From JADGRB01 sp963835825 (GTDB lineage Bacteria > Myxococcota_A > Polyangia > Fen-1088), in NCBI GenBank assembly GCA_963835825.1, contig CAWIGZ010000008.1, forward strand, positions 62,001 to 126,000: a stretch of 64,000 bases of DNA, in the 5' to 3' direction. A model generated the notes under the pieces. The model did not search any database. It worked only from the letters and a program-made list of their open reading frames with translations, and was not told where the DNA came from. Below, piece by piece: positions 44,432 to 54,100 of the stretch (position 1 is the first letter of the stretch; each line of letters starts with the position of its first letter). The translations under genes and the position numbers were made by a program.

Positions 44432-44622
44432 GGTTGCGAGGGAATTCTAATGGGGGCGCCGGCCGGCATTCAACGGTCTCGGTGAATGTCGCAGCAGGTG
44501 AGCCCTGTGTCGCCGTGTACGCAAAAGCATACGTATCGTAGCGACGCCGAATTCTGCCAAGCTGACGTGCCCTTTTCGCGCACGCCGCCGACCAACTTCC
44601 CTCAGGGGGCCTCACGCTCGAC

Positions 44623-45993
44623 ATGAACGCCGCCGCGCTTCGCTTTTCGAAACGAGCTCGCGACCGTCGCGTTCAGCGCAGCTGTGTTCCGGCGCTTCGC
44701 ACCTTCGCGAGTCTCATGATCCTGAGCGCGACCGCCTGCCGCCGCGACGGCGCAGTCTTGGGCGGGACCGGGGGCGCCGGCGTGACGGGCGGCGCCGGAG
44801 GCGGTCGGCTGGACGGGAGCAGCGGTGGGGCGGGGACTGAGGCCGGCATGGACGCGGGCGGAGGCAACGGAGGCCGCGCAGCCGATGGAGGCGGCGCAGG
44901 CGATGGAGCAGGCGCAGGCGCCGGCGGCCACCCAGGGGCTGGAGGAGCGGCGGATGGTGGCGGCGGCGAAGCCGGTGCCGACGCTGCCGTCGATCTCAAA
45001 ATGGATGCCGCCGCGAGCGATGGCGCGATCGATACAGGTCCGACGATGGCGACGCTCAAGTCCGCCGCCGCGCAGTCCGGCCGTCTGATCGGTGCCGCGA
45101 TCGGGGCGGCTCACCTGTCGGAGGCGGCCTACGCTGCGGCCGCCGCGGCGGCGTTCGACTTCGTGACCCCAGAGAATGAGATGAAGTGGGACGCCACCGA
45201 ACCCACCCAGAACGTGTTCACCTTCGGAGGCGGCGACGCGATCACATCGTTCGCCCAGCAGAACGGCATGAAGGTCAAGGGCCACACACTCGTCTGGCAC
45301 TCTCAGCTCCCGGCCTGGGTTTCGGGTATCACCGATGCCACCACCCTTCATGCTGCGATGATCAATCATGTCACGCAGGTCGCTGCGCACTACCGCGGGC
45401 AGGTGATCGCCTGGGATGTCGTCAACGAGGCGGTGGCCGACGATGGTCAGTCACTCCGCAACTCGATTTTCTATCAATATCTCGGCGCCGATTACATCGA
45501 CGACGCGTTCAGAGCCGCCCGCGCGGCGGACCCGGGCGCGTTGCTCTTTTACAACGACTACGGCGCCGAAGGGGCCGGGGCCAAGTCCGAGTACGTCTAC
45601 GACATGGTGAAGGGGATGTTGGCGCGGGGCGTTCCCCTCAACGGCGTCGGGCTTCAGATGCACACCGGCCCTGCCGATACCTCGCCTTCGGCGGTTCAGG
45701 TCGCGGCCAACATGCAGCGCCTGGAGGCCCTCGGGCTCAACGTGGTGATCAGCGAAATGGACGTTCAGATATGCACGAGCAACACGAACAGCCAGAAAAT
45801 CCGGTTTCACGACCTGGTGTCGGTGTGTGTCACAGAGCCGCTGTGCCTTGGCGTGACGGCCTGGGGTGTGTCGGACAAGTATTCGTGGCTCAATGGCATG
45901 ACCTGCGCCACTCCTCAACCTTTGCTCTTCGACGATGATTACGGGCCGAAGCCTGCCTACGCAGGCGTTCTGGATGCGTTTCTGGGCATTTGA
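44623..45993 (+). CDS. GH10 endo-1,4-beta-xylanase lipoprotein
   Basis: A 456-residue protein. The leader ends at lipobox SATAC, then about 100 residues of Gly/Ala/Asp spacer (GGAGVTGGAGGG type) precede a GH10 barrel from about residue 145. The acid/base glutamate is in AWDVVNEAVAD and the nucleophile in VVISEMDVQI. VTPENEMKWDATEP, KVKGHTLVWHSQLP and GVTAWGVSDKYSWL are other GH10 signatures. It would hydrolyse xylan at the cell surface. The ATG is 44623. It heads a group of four co-directional secreted proteins aimed at plant polysaccharide. Confidence 0.94.
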   Translation: MNAAALRFSKRARDRRVQRSCVPALRTFASLMILSATACRRDGAVLGGTGGAGVTGGAGGGRLDGSSGGAGTEAGMDAGGGNGGRAADGGGAGDGAGAGAGGHPGAGGAADGGGGEAGADAAVDLKMDAAASDGAIDTGPTMATLKSAAAQSGRLIGAAIGAAHLSEAAYAAAAAAAFDFVTPENEMKWDATEPTQNVFTFGGGDAITSFAQQNGMKVKGHTLVWHSQLPAWVSGITDATTLHAAMINHVTQVAAHYRGQVIAWDVVNEAVADDGQSLRNSIFYQYLGADYIDDAFRAARAADPGALLFYNDYGAEGAGAKSEYVYDMVKGMLARGVPLNGVGLQMHTGPADTSPSAVQVAANMQRLEALGLNVVISEMDVQICTSNTNSQKIRFHDLVSVCVTEPLCLGVTAWGVSDKYSWLNGMTCATPQPLLFDDDYGPKPAYAGVLDAFLGI

Positions 45994-46049
45994 AGACAGT
46001 TGTGGTGTCATTGACAACGTGTAGGCGCCAGTCGCCGAGGAGGAAGAGA

Positions 46050-48857
46050 ATGGAAGGTATGGCCAATCTCACCTTTCTATCGCGGGGGATCCGGATCTTG
46101 GCGCTGGCGTCGGCTTTCGCCCTGGTCGCTTGCGGTGGCAGCGACGGCGGCACGGGCACGGGCACGGGCGGGGGCGGCGTGGCGGGCAAGCTCGGCACCG
46201 GGGGGTCGGGGGGGAGGGGCGGCACCGGCGGCGTGAGCAGCACGGGCGGCAACGGAAGTGGCGGAACGGCAACCGGGGGCAACCTCGGCACTGGGGGTGG
46301 CGCCGGGGCGGGCGGAACGGCCGGCGCGCCGGGCACCGGGGGGACCGCGGGCGCGACCGGCGGCAACGGCGGCGCGGCCGGCATGGACGCCGGAGTCGGC
46401 GGCGCGGCGGGCATGGATGCGGCCGCCGCCGATGGCGCGACGGATGCAGGGAGCGACGCCCGTCCCGACGGCGGCAACGGTGGCGCCTGCAACGCGGCCG
46501 CCGATTGTCCCAGCGGGTTTTGCGTCGACGGCGTCTGCTGCGAGACAGCCTGTACAGGTCTCTGCAGCGCTTGCTCGAGCGCCAAGACCGGCGCGGCCGA
46601 CGGCCTCTGCCGTCCCGTAACCGCCGGTAGCGATCCCGATAACGAATGCGCGGCCGATTCGCAGACCAGCTGTGGGCTGGACGGCATGTGCGACGGAGCT
46701 GGCGCCTGCCGCAAGTGGATCAACGGCACGGCGTGCTCCTCCGAGATGTGCAGCGGCTCGACGGACACCCCGGCCCGAACCTGCGATGGCACGGGAACCT
46801 GCCGTACCGCGACCAGCGCGTCGTGCGGCAATTACGTCTGCGGGCCCACGGCGTGCAAGACCTCATGTCTGTCGAACGCCGACTGCACGACCGGCAACTT
46901 CTGCTCGTCGGCGGGGCGCTGCATCGCTCCCCAGACCAACGGCGCCTCTTGCGCCGCGGGGACCCAGTGCTCGAGCGGCGCCTGCGTCGACGGCGTCTGC
47001 TGCGAATCGGCCTGCACCGACCTCTGCAACGCCTGCTCGATGGCCAAGACGGGAATGGCCGACGGCCTCTGCCGTCCGGTCACCGCGGGGACCGATCCGG
47101 ACAGCGAATGCGCGCAGGATCCGTTCGCCTCGTGCGGTCACGACGGCACCTGCGACGGCGCCGGCGCCTGCCGGCTCTACCTGGCCGGCACCGGGTGCAC
47201 CAACGAGAGCTGCAGCGGCTCGACGGACACGCCGGCGCGGACGTGCGATGGCGCGGGCACCTGTCTGGCCGGCTCCACGGTGAGCTGCGGCGCCTATCTG
47301 TGCGGCGCGACGTCGTGCGCGACGTCGTGCGCCTCCAACACTGACTGCGCGACGGGGTACTTCTGCTCGGGCAGCGCCTGTGTCCCGGCGGAGGCGAACG
47401 GTGCGGCTTGCGGAGCGAACGGCGCCTGTCAAAGCGGCTTCTGTGTCGACGGGGTCTGCTGCGAGACCGCCTGCACGGGGGCCTGCATGACCTGCGGCGG
47501 TGTCGGGACCCTGGGCCAGTGCACCCCGGCCGTTTCCGGGACTGACGTGCGCAACGACTGCACCGCTGACCCGGCCACCTCTTGCGGGAACGACGGGACG
47601 TGCGATGGGGCCGGCGCCTGCCGCAAGTGGGCCGCGGCGACCCCCTGCGGCGTGGCCTCCTGCACGAGCGGGACGCTGCTCCCGGTGCCCGCCTGCAACG
47701 GCGCCGGGGCCTGCGTCGCCGGCGCGCCCAGCTCTTGCGGCGTGTACCAGTGCAACGCCACCGGCGCGAGCTGCAAGACCAGCTGCACCTCCGACGCCGA
47801 CTGCAATGGTGGGTTCTGCAGCGCCGGGAGCTGCGTCGCCTCGAACAGCGTCACGCCCGTGAATCTGGCGGGCAACGGCAACCTCGAGTACAACGCCACC
47901 AGCGGGTGGGCGACGACCGGTGGCGCGTTGACGCTCGAGACCGGCACGGGCCTGGTCCACGGGGGCACTTACAGCGTCGCCAACACCGGACGGACGCAGA
48001 ACTACATGGGGCCGTCGTACGTGCTGCCGACCGGGGCGGGGAAGTACAACATCACCGCCTGGGGCATGCAGAACACCGACCCGACCTTCACGTCCGGGGC
48101 GATGCAGCTGCACCTCAATTGCGGGGCGGCGAACACGGACAACTTCCCGGTGGTCGGGAGCTACGGCGTCTCGCTTCCCCAAGGCGTATGGACGAAGATC
48201 ACCGGAATCGTCGACCTCACGGCGACAGCCGGATGCGACCCGTCGTTGACCGGTGGGGTGGTGGACTCCGTGAATGCCTACTTCAACCAGACGGCCGCCG
48301 AGGCGCCGACGGCTACCCCAGATCTGTTCATCGACGACCTCGTCGTGACGGTCACCGACGGGCACAACCTGGTCGGCAACCCGAACTTCGAGGCCGGCAC
48401 GACGGCGGGGTGGTCGCAAACCGGCGGCACGATGGCGATCAGCACGGCCTATGCGCACGGGGGGGCCAACAGCCTGGTCGACGCCGCGCGGACGCAGAAC
48501 TATCAGGGGCAAAAGTGGAACCTCCCCATCGGGACGGCCCAGTACAAAGCGGCGTTCTACGCCCTGCACACCGGCTCGCTGCCTCACACCCTGATGCTGC
48601 AGCCGGTGTACACCTGCGGGACCGGTGGGCAGCAGTTCCCGGCTTCGGTCGGCGTGGCGTCGAACGTCGCGGGGGGGACCTGGAACCAGCTCTCGGCCAC
48701 CGTCACCTTCCCGCCCGCGGACGCGCCGGCGGGCTGTCAGCTGACCTCGGCGGCGCTCTACGTCCAGCAGGAGGGCGGAACCTGCGGCACGGGGGCAGGG
48801 CAGATCGAGTGCCCGGATATCTACGTCGACGATGTCTCCATCACGCTCGCGCCTTGA
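46050..48857 (+). CDS. Lipoprotein with Cys-rich repeats and two carbohydrate-binding modules
   Basis: A 935-residue protein. ATG 46050 follows a GAGGAGG ribosome site. Lipobox LVAC is followed by a Gly/Thr spacer of about 110 residues, then three Cys-rich repeats (about 145-590) with FCVDGVCCETACTG and DGLCRPVTAGSDP type blocks, as in many myxobacterial surface proteins. The C-terminal third has two modules of the CBM4/9/22 type (PF02018): NLAGNGNLEYNATSGWATTG ending PDLFIDDLVV, and NLVGNPNFEAGTTAGWSQTG ending PDIYVDDVSI. No catalytic domain is seen. Probable role: displaying polysaccharide-binding modules at the surface beside the xylanase. Ends overlap the next gene by 26 bases. Confidence 0.85.
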   Translation: MEGMANLTFLSRGIRILALASAFALVACGGSDGGTGTGTGGGGVAGKLGTGGSGGRGGTGGVSSTGGNGSGGTATGGNLGTGGGAGAGGTAGAPGTGGTAGATGGNGGAAGMDAGVGGAAGMDAAAADGATDAGSDARPDGGNGGACNAAADCPSGFCVDGVCCETACTGLCSACSSAKTGAADGLCRPVTAGSDPDNECAADSQTSCGLDGMCDGAGACRKWINGTACSSEMCSGSTDTPARTCDGTGTCRTATSASCGNYVCGPTACKTSCLSNADCTTGNFCSSAGRCIAPQTNGASCAAGTQCSSGACVDGVCCESACTDLCNACSMAKTGMADGLCRPVTAGTDPDSECAQDPFASCGHDGTCDGAGACRLYLAGTGCTNESCSGSTDTPARTCDGAGTCLAGSTVSCGAYLCGATSCATSCASNTDCATGYFCSGSACVPAEANGAACGANGACQSGFCVDGVCCETACTGACMTCGGVGTLGQCTPAVSGTDVRNDCTADPATSCGNDGTCDGAGACRKWAAATPCGVASCTSGTLLPVPACNGAGACVAGAPSSCGVYQCNATGASCKTSCTSDADCNGGFCSAGSCVASNSVTPVNLAGNGNLEYNATSGWATTGGALTLETGTGLVHGGTYSVANTGRTQNYMGPSYVLPTGAGKYNITAWGMQNTDPTFTSGAMQLHLNCGAANTDNFPVVGSYGVSLPQGVWTKITGIVDLTATAGCDPSLTGGVVDSVNAYFNQTAAEAPTATPDLFIDDLVVTVTDGHNLVGNPNFEAGTTAGWSQTGGTMAISTAYAHGGANSLVDAARTQNYQGQKWNLPIGTAQYKAAFYALHTGSLPHTLMLQPVYTCGTGGQQFPASVGVASNVAGGTWNQLSATVTFPPADAPAGCQLTSAALYVQQEGGTCGTGAGQIECPDIYVDDVSITLAP

Positions 48858-50748
48858 TCGCCTGACCCGCTGGTCGCCCCGCCCTGGCTTTTCACAGAGG
48901 GCGGGGCTGCTGGCGTGGGCGTCGCTGGTCGTGCTCGCCGCTGCCGGGTGCAAGGGCGAGGAGGCGTTCCGGGCCCGCGACGCCAATGCATGGTCGGGTT
49001 CCGGCGGTGCTGGCAGCGGCGGCAGCGGCGGCAGCGGCGGTGGAACAACGACCGGGGGCAAGGGGGGCGGCGGCGGCCTGGCCGGACACGGGGGGAGTGT
49101 GGGGACCGGCGGCGTGGGCGGCGGCGGCAACAAGGGGAGCGGTGGGATGGCCGGTGGCGCCGCCGGGCAGAACGGCGGCACCGGCGGCATCGGGGGACAG
49201 CCAGCGGGCATGTTCGGCGATCGCTGCCAGAGCAGCGGGGACTGCAAACAAGGAACCTGCAAGAGCGGCTTTTGCTGCAACGTTGATTGCAAGGGGACCT
49301 GCCAGACCTGCGACGGCTCGGGCAATGCCTGCACCAGTGTGCTGACCGGGCAGGATCCGCGGGTCGATTGCCCCGACTTGGGCGCGGCGAGCTGCGGCTC
49401 CAACGGCACCGGGTGCAACGGCGCGGGCGCCTGTAATCTCTACGCGACCAACACCGTCTGCGACTCTGCGCCCATGTGCAGCGGCACGGGGGCGGTGATT
49501 CCGAAGTCCGTCTGCAATGGCCAGGGCAGGTGCAATCCGAGCTCCCCGGTGAGCTGCAACGGTTTCCTCTGTCAGTCCAACGCCTGCTTGAAGACCTGCA
49601 CGGACGGCACGGCCTGCGTGACGGGCGGATTCTGCGGCGCCGGGACCTGCGTCGGGCCGAACCCAAACCTGGCGGGCAACGGTGATCTCGAGTACGGGAC
49701 GACAGACGGGTGGTCCACGATCCCCAGTGGCGCCGGGCTCTCCCTGTCGACGGTCGTCAACAGCGGCGCGCACTCGGCCCAGCAGACGAGCCGCTCGACG
49801 TTCTACGTGGGTCCCGGTTACTACATCCCGACGGGGCTCGGCAAATACCACATCAGCCTGTGGGCGATGCAGAACCAGGTCACGGGCGGCTCGCTGCCCC
49901 ACGGGCTTCTGCAGCTCCGCCTCACGTGTGCGCAGGGTACGCCCTACTACATTGGTAACGTCGAGATGGCCATGCCCTCGGGGGTCTGGGTGAACGTCAC
50001 CGCGGACATCGACACCTCCACGGACATGCTTGTGGCGTCGGACTGCTTCGCGAACCCGAAAGTCGGGGGAGTCCTGCCCGGTCTGGTGAGGAGCGCCGTC
50101 GTTCTCTTCGACGAGGATATGAACGACGCCCCGGTGTCCGGCAAGACGAGCTTCCCCGATTTCTACGTCGACGACCTGGCCGTGACGGCCGTCGATGTTC
50201 CCAACCTGGTCGGCAATCCCAACTTCGAGGCCTCTGGAGGGTTCGTCGATGGATGGAGCACGAACGCTACGGACGTCAAGGGGACGGCAACGCTCAGCGT
50301 GAGCACGACCCAACACAACGGCGGAACGAATAGCCTCTGGGAGCGGAATCGGTCGCTCTCGAACGTGGGAATCAGGTACGCCTTGCCCATCGGCGCGGCG
50401 AACTACGCTGTCACGTTCTACGTCATGCAATCAGGGGTGACGTCGCATCCCCTCCAGCTCTGGGCGGCGTACAGCTGCCTTGGCGATCCCGCCAACAGCG
50501 TTCGCACGAAAGCGATCAGCCAAACAGCGGCGGCGTTGCCGACCGGAATGTGGGCGGCGCTGAGCAGCGCCGCCGTCGCGTTCCCGCCCTCTGACGCCCC
50601 CCAAACCTGCAAGCTGACGAGCGCGGCGCTCTGGGTGACCCAGCTGGACCAGGGAACCTGCGGCACGGGCACGGGGCAGGTCGAGTGCCCGGACCTGTTC
50701 CTCGACGACGCCACGATCGCGCTCACGACGACACCGCCGACGGACTAG
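48832..50748 (+). CDS. Lipoprotein with Cys-rich repeat and two carbohydrate-binding modules
   Basis: A 638-residue relative of the previous protein. ATG 48832 lies inside the preceding gene's end. Lipobox AAAGC is followed by a Gly-rich spacer (GGTTTGGKGGGGG). One and a half Cys-rich repeats follow (GTCKSGFCCNVDCKGTCQTC). Two CBM4/9/22-like modules are NLAGNGDLEYGTTDGWSTIP ending FPDFYVDDLAV, and NLVGNPNFEASGGFVDGWST ending CPDLFLDDATI. No enzyme domain is present. Tandem paralogy with the upstream gene suggests duplication with divergence in repeat number. Its TAG stop lies in the end of repeat copy D. Confidence 0.85.
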   Translation: MSPSRSRLDRLTRWSPRPGFSQRAGLLAWASLVVLAAAGCKGEEAFRARDANAWSGSGGAGSGGSGGSGGGTTTGGKGGGGGLAGHGGSVGTGGVGGGGNKGSGGMAGGAAGQNGGTGGIGGQPAGMFGDRCQSSGDCKQGTCKSGFCCNVDCKGTCQTCDGSGNACTSVLTGQDPRVDCPDLGAASCGSNGTGCNGAGACNLYATNTVCDSAPMCSGTGAVIPKSVCNGQGRCNPSSPVSCNGFLCQSNACLKTCTDGTACVTGGFCGAGTCVGPNPNLAGNGDLEYGTTDGWSTIPSGAGLSLSTVVNSGAHSAQQTSRSTFYVGPGYYIPTGLGKYHISLWAMQNQVTGGSLPHGLLQLRLTCAQGTPYYIGNVEMAMPSGVWVNVTADIDTSTDMLVASDCFANPKVGGVLPGLVRSAVVLFDEDMNDAPVSGKTSFPDFYVDDLAVTAVDVPNLVGNPNFEASGGFVDGWSTNATDVKGTATLSVSTTQHNGGTNSLWERNRSLSNVGIRYALPIGAANYAVTFYVMQSGVTSHPLQLWAAYSCLGDPANSVRTKAISQTAAALPTGMWAALSSAAVAFPPSDAPQTCKLTSAALWVTQLDQGTCGTGTGQVECPDLFLDDATIALTTTPPTD

Positions 50749-50822
50749 GGCGCCTTCGGCCGCCACGTCGTCGGGCATGGTTCGCGGAGCTCACCGTCGC
50801 CTTTAGGGCGACGCCCTCCTGG
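50745..50822 (-). repeat. Dispersed three-hairpin element, copy D (reverse orientation)
   Basis: A 78-bp copy with CTAG at the left end, which provides the stop of the upstream lipoprotein gene, and CTGG at the right. Hairpin 1 is CGTCGCC / GGCGACG (loop CTAAA). Hairpin 2 is GGTGAGC-TCC-GCGAACC, where the triloop changed and the flanks are kept. Hairpin 3 is remodelled but still self-complementary (GGCGGCC-GAA-GGCGCC with a bulge). Confidence 0.82.
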
Positions 50823-51146
50823 CGTCCTGCGGGACGACCCGGTATCCCGGATGCTCGCTTCACCATCTGCGTGAACGGACCGCGCCGCCGCGCGGCAGGT
50901 GCGACCGCCCGACCCGGGACGTCGCATCGCTGCAGGGGCGAGCGAATTGTTGCCTGGCGAGGTTGCCCCAAAAACAACGAGGATCCTCACGAGAATCAAG
51001 TGGACTGATTGCATTGATGGACTTGTGCCGAAATCGCTTTACTAGTTGACGCGGTCGTCGGTCATGCGTCGTTGACGTGACCGATAATGTCGTCCGTCGT
51101 ACATATCGTTCTTGATTTGTTAACGGCGCGATAATTGGAGAGGGAG
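50823..51146 (+). promoter_or_regulatory. Upstream region of the large xylanase gene with direct repeat GTTGACG
   Basis: This is about 320 bases without a gene. The segment 51000-51134 is markedly more AT-rich than its surroundings, as expected for a promoter. GTTGACG occurs twice (51045-51051 and 51071-51077), 26 bases apart, a possible -35 duplication or operator pair. No convincing -10 box is at the right spacing. A GGAGAGGGAG ribosome site directly precedes ATG 51147. Confidence 0.4.
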
Positions 51147-54100
51147 ATGGGCATGGTAAGACCCGTTCGTTCGCTTACGGTGGTTTCGTGGTGGGTGTCC
51201 CTGCTGGGTGTCGTCGCGGCGGGGTGCTCGACCGACAGGGCGCCCGCGGCGCCGCCCGACGTTCAGCAGATTGCCTCGGCGCTGACCGGAACGCTCTCCT
51301 CCGACTTCGAGGACGGCACGACCCAGGGCTGGTTCCCGTTCGGCAGCCCGACGGTGGCGAGCTCGACCGACGTGGCCAACACGGGCACGCACAGCCTCCT
51401 CACGACGAACCGCACGTCCGGCTTCATGGGCCCGGGCATCAGCCTCACCGGCCAGCTGACGGCGGGGGCGAGCTACCAGGTGTCGGTGGCGGCGCGCCTG
51501 GTGGCGGGCCAGGCGGGGACCGGCCTCAAGGTCACGGTGATGCGGAGCTTCGCCGACGGCACCAGCGCCTTCGACTCGGTCGTTCCGAGCACCCCGGTCA
51601 CGGACCAGGCGTGGGTGACGTTGCAGAACAGCTACTCGTTCGCGTCCAGCACCAACAGCAGCGGCTCCGCCTTGACCGGGATCGTCCTCTATGTCGAGTC
51701 CGACTCCGCCACCGCGTCGTATTACATCGATACCTTCTCGCTGACCCAGGCCGCGCCCCCGCCGATCTCCTACGACTTCGAGGACGGCAGCGCCCAGGGC
51801 TGGTTCCCGTTCGGCAGCCCGACGGTCGCCAACTCGACCGATGTGGCGTTCACCGGCACGCACAGCCTCCTGACGACGAACCGCACGGCCAGCTTCATGG
51901 GTCCCGGCGTCAGCCTTCAGGGGACGCTGACCAAGGGGGCCACTTATCAGGTGACGTTGTCGGCGCGCCTTCAGACCGGCCAGCCGGCGAGCACCCTGAT
52001 CGCGACGTTCCAGCGCACGCCGACCGGCGGCAGCGCGGCCTTCGACCAGGTCGTCTCGGCCAGCGTCACCGACCAGGCCTGGGTGACCATGACCGGCATC
52101 TACTCGTTCACCACCGACAACTCGGGCCTCATTCTTTACGTCCAGACCGCGTCCGGGAACGCGTCGTACTACATCGACGCCGTCAGCATCACCCAGGTCG
52201 CGCCGCCTCCGGGTCAGCCTGGCAACACCGCCGGCGCCAGCAGCACGTTCGAGAGCCAGACGACCGAGGGCTGGCAGTCGCGGACGGGCGGCGAGACCGT
52301 CGCCGTTACCAACGCCGACGCGCATGGCGGCAGCTTCAGCCTGCTGACCAGCAACCGCACCGCCACCTACCAGGGGCCCGCCTTGGACGTCACCAACGTG
52401 ATGTTCAACGGCTCGCAGTACGTCGTGTCGCTGTGGGCGAAGCTGGCGCCCGGGTCGCCCGACACGCAGTTGCGCGTGAGCCTCGACCGGAAGCTCGGGA
52501 CCGCGACGGAGACCTTCCACACCATCGTCGGCGACACCACGGTCACGGCCAACGCCTGGGTGCGCCTGCAGGCGACCTACAACCAGGCGCTGGCCAATTC
52601 GTCGCTCACCCTCTACGTCGAGTCGGCCAGCGGGACGCCGTCGTTCTACATCGACGACTTCAGCATCACCTTCGTCCCGCCGGCCATCGCCGAGACCGAC
52701 ATCCCCTCGGTGTACCAGGCCATGGCCCCCTTCTTCCCCATCATCGGGGCCGCGGTCATTCCCGCCGACATTCAGGGGCAACCGGCCGTGCTCCTCAGCA
52801 AGCACTTCAACAGCATCACCTCGGGCAACGACATGAAGTGGGACGCCACCGAGCCGACGGAGGGGACCTTCACCTTCACCCAGGCCGACGCCGAGGTCGC
52901 CTTCGCCCAGACCAACAACATGCACGTCCGTGGCCACACGCTGGTCTGGCACAACCAGACGCCGGCCTGGGTCTTCACCAACGCCAGCGGCCAGCCAATG
53001 ACGGGGACGCCGGACGAGCAGGCGCTGCTCATCCAGCGTCTGCAGCGCCACATCCAGACCGTCATGACCCACTTCGGCAGCGCCGTTCCGATCTGGGACG
53101 TCGTCAACGAGCCGATCGACGAGTCGCAGCCCGACGGTTACCGCCGCAGCCCGTGGTTCAACATCCTCGGGCCGCAGTACATCCCGATCGCGCTGCAGGC
53201 GGCGCGCGCCGCCAACCCGACCGCCAAGCTCTACATCAACGACTTCAATACGACGATCCCGGCCAAGCGCGACTTCCTGGTCGCCCTGGTGCGCAGCCTG
53301 AAGAGCCAGGGCGTGCCGCTCGACGGCATCGGCCACCAGATGCACAACAACCTCGAGTTTCCGTCGCCCCAGTCGGTGATCGACGCCGTCAACCTGTTCG
53401 ACACCACGGGCGTCGAGCAGGCGGTCACCGAGATGGACGTCAGCATCTACAGTGGGTCGTTCCCCACCCCGTTCACCAGCTACACCGACATCCCGCAGAG
53501 CCGGCACATCCAGGACGCCTACGCCTATCTGGGTTACGTCCAGGCCCTGAAGCAGGTGTCGAGCAAGATCGTGTCCGTCACAATTTGGGGGACCTCGGAC
53601 GACAAGTCGTGGCTGACGTCGCCCACCAAGGTGGACGCGCCGCTGCTGTTCGATCCGTCGCTGCACCACAAGTACGACTACTGGGCGTTCGTCGATCCGC
53701 TGCAGCTCCCGGGCGCGGACCTGTCGACGGCCATCGGCGCCGCTCCGATCACGGTCCCGGCGGGGCAGGCAATCGCCTACACCATCACGGTGACCAACAA
53801 CGCCGACACCAACCAGCAGCCGTTCGATCCGACGGACGACGACCTGCCGGCCGCCAACGTCTCGCTGTCCACGGCTGTTCCGGCGCACACGGTGTTCCAG
53901 GCGCTCACCGCGCCGGCGGGGTGGTCGTGCACCACGCCGCCCGCGGGTGCGGCGGGTCCAATTCAGTGCACGCTGGCCACGCTGCCCGTCGGAGCGTCGG
54001 CGACGTTCACCCTCACGGTGGCGCTCGCCGACTGTTCAACGCCTGACGCTTCGACGCTCCTCGCCTCGGCGAACGTGACCTCCTCGACCGCCGATCCGAA

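Noticed and set aside
46863..49418. An 851-residue Pro/Val/Arg-rich minus-strand frame
   Set aside because: Antisense to two Cys-rich lipoprotein genes. Its composition is the mirror of Gly/Cys codons.
51045..51110. Sigma-70 promoter built from TTGACG and a downstream AT-rich hexamer
   Set aside because: No -10-like hexamer occurs at 16-18 bases from either TTGACG (GATAAT is 31 away, TACATA 22 away). Kept only as a direct repeat in an AT-rich leader.
51120..53888. A 922-residue minus-strand frame opposite the large xylanase
   Set aside because: Arg/Gly/Asp-rich composition and no motifs. The opposite strand encodes CBM and GH10 domains with intact catalytic residues, so this is a high-GC shadow.
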